Source: Sphingobium lactosutens DS20 (GTDB lineage Bacteria > Pseudomonadota > Alphaproteobacteria > Sphingomonadales > Sphingomonadaceae). From it: a DNA stretch of 64,000 nt. Both the position numbers and the translations under genes were made by a program. The notes beneath the pieces are model-generated. The model worked only from the letters and a program-made list of their open reading frames with translations, had not been told where the DNA came from and did not search any database. The stretch lies in contig NZ_ATDP01000072.1 of NCBI RefSeq assembly GCF_000445105.1, forward strand, positions 1 to 64,000. The letters are read 5' to 3'. This document shows, in pieces, positions 62,501-64,000 of the stretch. The first letter of the stretch is position 1, and each line of letters begins with the position of its first letter.

Positions 62501-64000
62501 AACCGGATGTTCCAGCTCCCCCGGTCCAGCTGGGAAGATTATGACAAGTCTCTGATCTCGAAGGGCGGTGGAGTGTTCTCGCGCAGCCTCAAGCGCATTC
62601 CCCTCACCCCTGAAATGCAGGATATTCTTGGCGTCACCGACGCGGAGATGGAACCGTCCGCCCTGATTTCCGCCATTTTGAAGGCGCCGGCCGACCTGCT
62701 CTGGTTCGGTGGCATCGGCACCTATGTGAAGGCGGCCACGCAAAGCCATGGCGACGTCGGCGATCCCGCCAATGATCGCCTGCGCATTAATGCCGAGGAT
62801 TTGCGCGTCCGCGTGATCGGCGAAGGCGCCAATCTGGGCGTCACGCAGGCGGGTCGCATCGCCTTCTCGCTGAAGGGCGGGCGCATCAATACCGACTTCA
62901 TCGACAATAGCGCCGGCGTCGACTGTTCGGATAATGAGGTCAACATCAAGATTGCGCTAAACAAGGAAATGGCTGAAGGCCGCCTGCCGTTCGACGCGCG
63001 CAACGCCTTGCTGGAAAGCATGACCGATGCGGTTTCCGATCTGGTGCTGGAGGATAACCGGCTTCAGGCGCTGGGCCTCTCCATCGCGGAAGCGGGCGGG
63101 AGCGATGACCTCGCCAGCTATGTCCGCCTGATCGAAACCTTCGAGGAATCCGGCCGTCTGGATCGTCAGGTCGAAGGACTCGCCGCCAATGACCAGCTCT
63201 TGCGGCGCGGGCAGGATGGTCAGGGCCTTACCCGGCCCGAGCTGGCGGTCCTTCTGTCCACCGCCAAGCTGGCGTTGCAGGATGCGATCGAACATGGCGA
63301 CCTGGCCAGCGATGACAGCATGATCGACGAGTTGATGGCGGCCTTTCCGCCCGCGATGCAGGAAAAGGAAGCCGACGCGATCGCCGCGCACGCCCTGCGA
63401 AAGGAGATTATTGCGACCAAGGTGGCGAACCGCATCGTCAATCGCCTGGGCCTTATTCACCCGTTTGAGCTGGCGGAGGAAGAAGGCTGCTCGCTGGCAG
63501 ACCTGGCCAACGCCTTCCTGATCGCCGAGCGGCTGTACAATATTCGTGACCTCTGGGCCGACATTGACGGCGCTGACATGAGCGAAGACGCGCGCCTCGG
63601 TCTATTCGCCACGATCGCCAGCGGGATGCGCGCCCAGATCGCCGACATCCTTCGCGCCCTGCCCACCGGAACCTTGCCGGCACAGGGGCATGAGCGACTG
63701 GCGCCGGGCGTGCACAAGCTGGCGGAGCAGGTGGATGACCTGCTGACCAGCGAAGCGCAGCGTCGCGCGGCCGGCGTTACCGACCGGTTGCTTGGCCTTG
63801 GCGCGCCGGAAGCCCTGGCGCGGCGTGCGGCGGGTCTGTTCACGCTGGACGGCGCGGTAGGCATCGCCTCCCTCGCGTCGCGCATGGACATGAACGAAGT
63901 CGCCCTCACCCGCGCCTTCACGCATCTGGGTGAAGCCGTCGGCATTGACTGGGTTCAGTCGACCGCGGCGCGGATGGAACCGTCGGACCCATGGGAGCGG
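59564..64000 (+). CDS. NAD-specific glutamate dehydrogenase, large type, C-terminus outside window
   Basis: The frame is open from ATG 59564 to the right edge, giving 1479 residues of a family normally near 1600. The N-terminal regulatory part has VNDDMPFLVDSI. The catalytic part holds GPVARGGLRWSDRRDDFRTE, then the substrate Lys in VPTGAKGGFYPK, and the NAD fold in VVGCGDMSGDVFGNGML and WFGGIGTY. This GDH-180-type enzyme converts glutamate to 2-oxoglutarate and ammonia. The ATG follows GAGAGGTGAG. The many minus-strand frames across it are shadows. Confidence 0.95.
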   Translation, partial: MTALAEAKNKDVDQTILEALQGALSKGALPGESEGLDQSALSGAAAFLGRVANGRRPGEPAIVIETLGEGAKGRFMRLAIVNDDMPFLVDSIANALAAADITIHRLLHPILSVGRDANGALTAILDDDAPGARRESMIYIEADRADAKARRALEKALAETLADVRAAVADWAQMQAAMSADADAVPDEEGAALLRWFLARHFTQTGHEIVARDGSSSAALGICTRNDRPLIAPASLEAAFSWFEEGKRTPLIIKSSRLSRVHRHVLLDLVIIPVRSGKDVTALSIHAGMWTSSGLAATPDKVPLLRSALSTLMDKFGFDPMGHAGKTLAHALTALPHDITIGFDRDTLERLALTFMSLTDRPRPKLALATSALARHLYAFVWLPRDELSTARRVAVQTMLANAANGPVLSWSIALEEGGLALLRITLDLRDGGTVPDAEALDRQLQQMVRGWVPAVEESLAETEEPGRAAAMAQRYAAGFPLAYRNGAGPAEAAVDIRLIHGLSGPSDKSIRVYRNPEDCTERLRLKLYSHDTTALSEVVPAFENFGFRVIEEMTTPIDGGALGHVQRFVLELPSGADAQPVVDRAEIVTEAIAQVLEGRAENDRFNELIVTAGLSPRSVVLFRALYRYLRQTGVAYGMATFAETLRRARDVTMNLVALFEALHDPAAQADSDDRIAAANAAIDAGLEQVTAIDEDRVLRLLRAVIGATLRTNFYGSAATEALAFKLDSAQIPGLPAPLPWREIWVYSPRVEGIHLRAGPVARGGLRWSDRRDDFRTEILGLMKAQRVKNAVIVPTGAKGGFYPKQLPNPQADRDAWLVEGTESYRIFIRALLSVTDNIVKGEVKHPAEVVVRDGDDPYFVVAADKGTATFSDVANAIAQDRDFWLGDAFASGGSNGYDHKAMGITARGAWISVQRHFAEMGIDVQSEPVSVVGCGDMSGDVFGNGMLLSKAIKLVAAFDHRHIFFDPTPDPARSWQERNRMFQLPRSSWEDYDKSLISKGGGVFSRSLKRIPLTPEMQDILGVTDAEMEPSALISAILKAPADLLWFGGIGTYVKAATQSHGDVGDPANDRLRINAEDLRVRVIGEGANLGVTQAGRIAFSLKGGRINTDFIDNSAGVDCSDNEVNIKIALNKEMAEGRLPFDARNALLESMTDAVSDLVLEDNRLQALGLSIAEAGGSDDLASYVRLIETFEESGRLDRQVEGLAANDQLLRRGQDGQGLTRPELAVLLSTAKLALQDAIEHGDLASDDSMIDELMAAFPPAMQEKEADAIAAHALRKEIIATKVANRIVNRLGLIHPFELAEEEGCSLADLANAFLIAERLYNIRDLWADIDGADMSEDARLGLFATIASGMRAQIADILRALPTGTLPAQGHERLAPGVHKLAEQVDDLLTSEAQRRAAGVTDRLLGLGAPEALARRAAGLFTLDGAVGIASLASRMDMNEVALTRAFTHLGEAVGIDWVQSTAARMEPSDPWER

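Noticed and set aside
60797..62749. Long minus-strand frame across the glutamate dehydrogenase
   Set aside because: It is a shadow of the plus-strand enzyme, which has continuous reading from 59564 and catalytic motifs.

Overview
The window is chromosomal DNA from a high-GC alphaproteobacterium, most probably of the family Sphingomonadaceae (Sphingobium/Sphingomonas type). This rests on the alphaproteobacterial cell-cycle genes (DUF1465/RcdA-like, DUF1013/TrcR), the very large NAD-type glutamate dehydrogenase, the SapC-family protein, a VPAP-type C-terminal sorting signal, and the overall style of the proteins. It is nearly all host backbone, densely packed, with many 1-4 bp start/stop overlaps. 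I saw no insertion sequence, prophage, CRISPR array or plasmid function.

Layout. 1-2.9 kb: a divergent pair (YdbH/AsmA-like protein, cut by the left edge, and radC), a quinone oxidoreductase and a DUF1192 protein. 3.1-5.4 kb: clpA with a terminator. 5.4-7.3 kb: an ECF41-type sigma factor operon with its predicted promoter and a helically phased 11-bp repeat array. 7.3-11.1 kb: acyltransferase, pseudouridine synthase, arfB, an AT-rich glycosyltransferase 87 gene that looks imported, and msrC. 11.2-14.7 kb: envelope proteins, hisI, tRNA-His, rlpA. 14.9-20.4 kb: hupB, lon, ybaB, dnaX, SRP RNA and a thioesterase, all on the minus strand. 20.6-29.4 kb: a small ORF, an outer-membrane barrel, and a tightly overlapped tamA-tamB-sdaA cluster. 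29.4-33.4 kb: RcdA-like protein, two divergent DUF465 micro-proteins, PilZ protein, dksA, a poly-serine exported protein and a host-attachment-family protein. 33.4-38.4 kb: serS, nlpD-like amidase activator overlapping a K+ channel, rimO. 38.4-48.1 kb: lipoproteins, M17 aminopeptidase, a MarR/NlpC-P60/argC overlapping run, PQQ-type sugar dehydrogenase, DUF815 ATPase, a Sua5-type enzyme, msrA. 48.1-54.7 kb: fadD, trcR, glycosyltransferase 4 with an LpxH-like phosphatase, RhlE helicase, a secreted hypothetical. 54.8-64 kb: FAD oxidase, SapC protein, a candidate sRNA, tRNA-Glu, tRNA-Thr, a PAS-like protein and the NAD-glutamate dehydrogenase, cut by the right edge.

How the genes connect. Protein quality control (clpA, lon), oxidative repair (msrA, msrC, the ECF41/carboxymuconolactone decarboxylase pair), translation maintenance (arfB, rimO, serS, the Sua5-type enzyme, dksA) and envelope biogenesis (tamAB, YdbH-like, rlpA, nlpD, NlpC/P60, LpxH-like) dominate. 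The least routine parts are the ECF41 module with a textbook-like promoter and the upstream 11-bp repeats, the AT-rich glycosyltransferase gene, the poly-serine sorting-signal protein, the candidate sRNA before tRNA-Glu, and several micro-genes below 60 codons.
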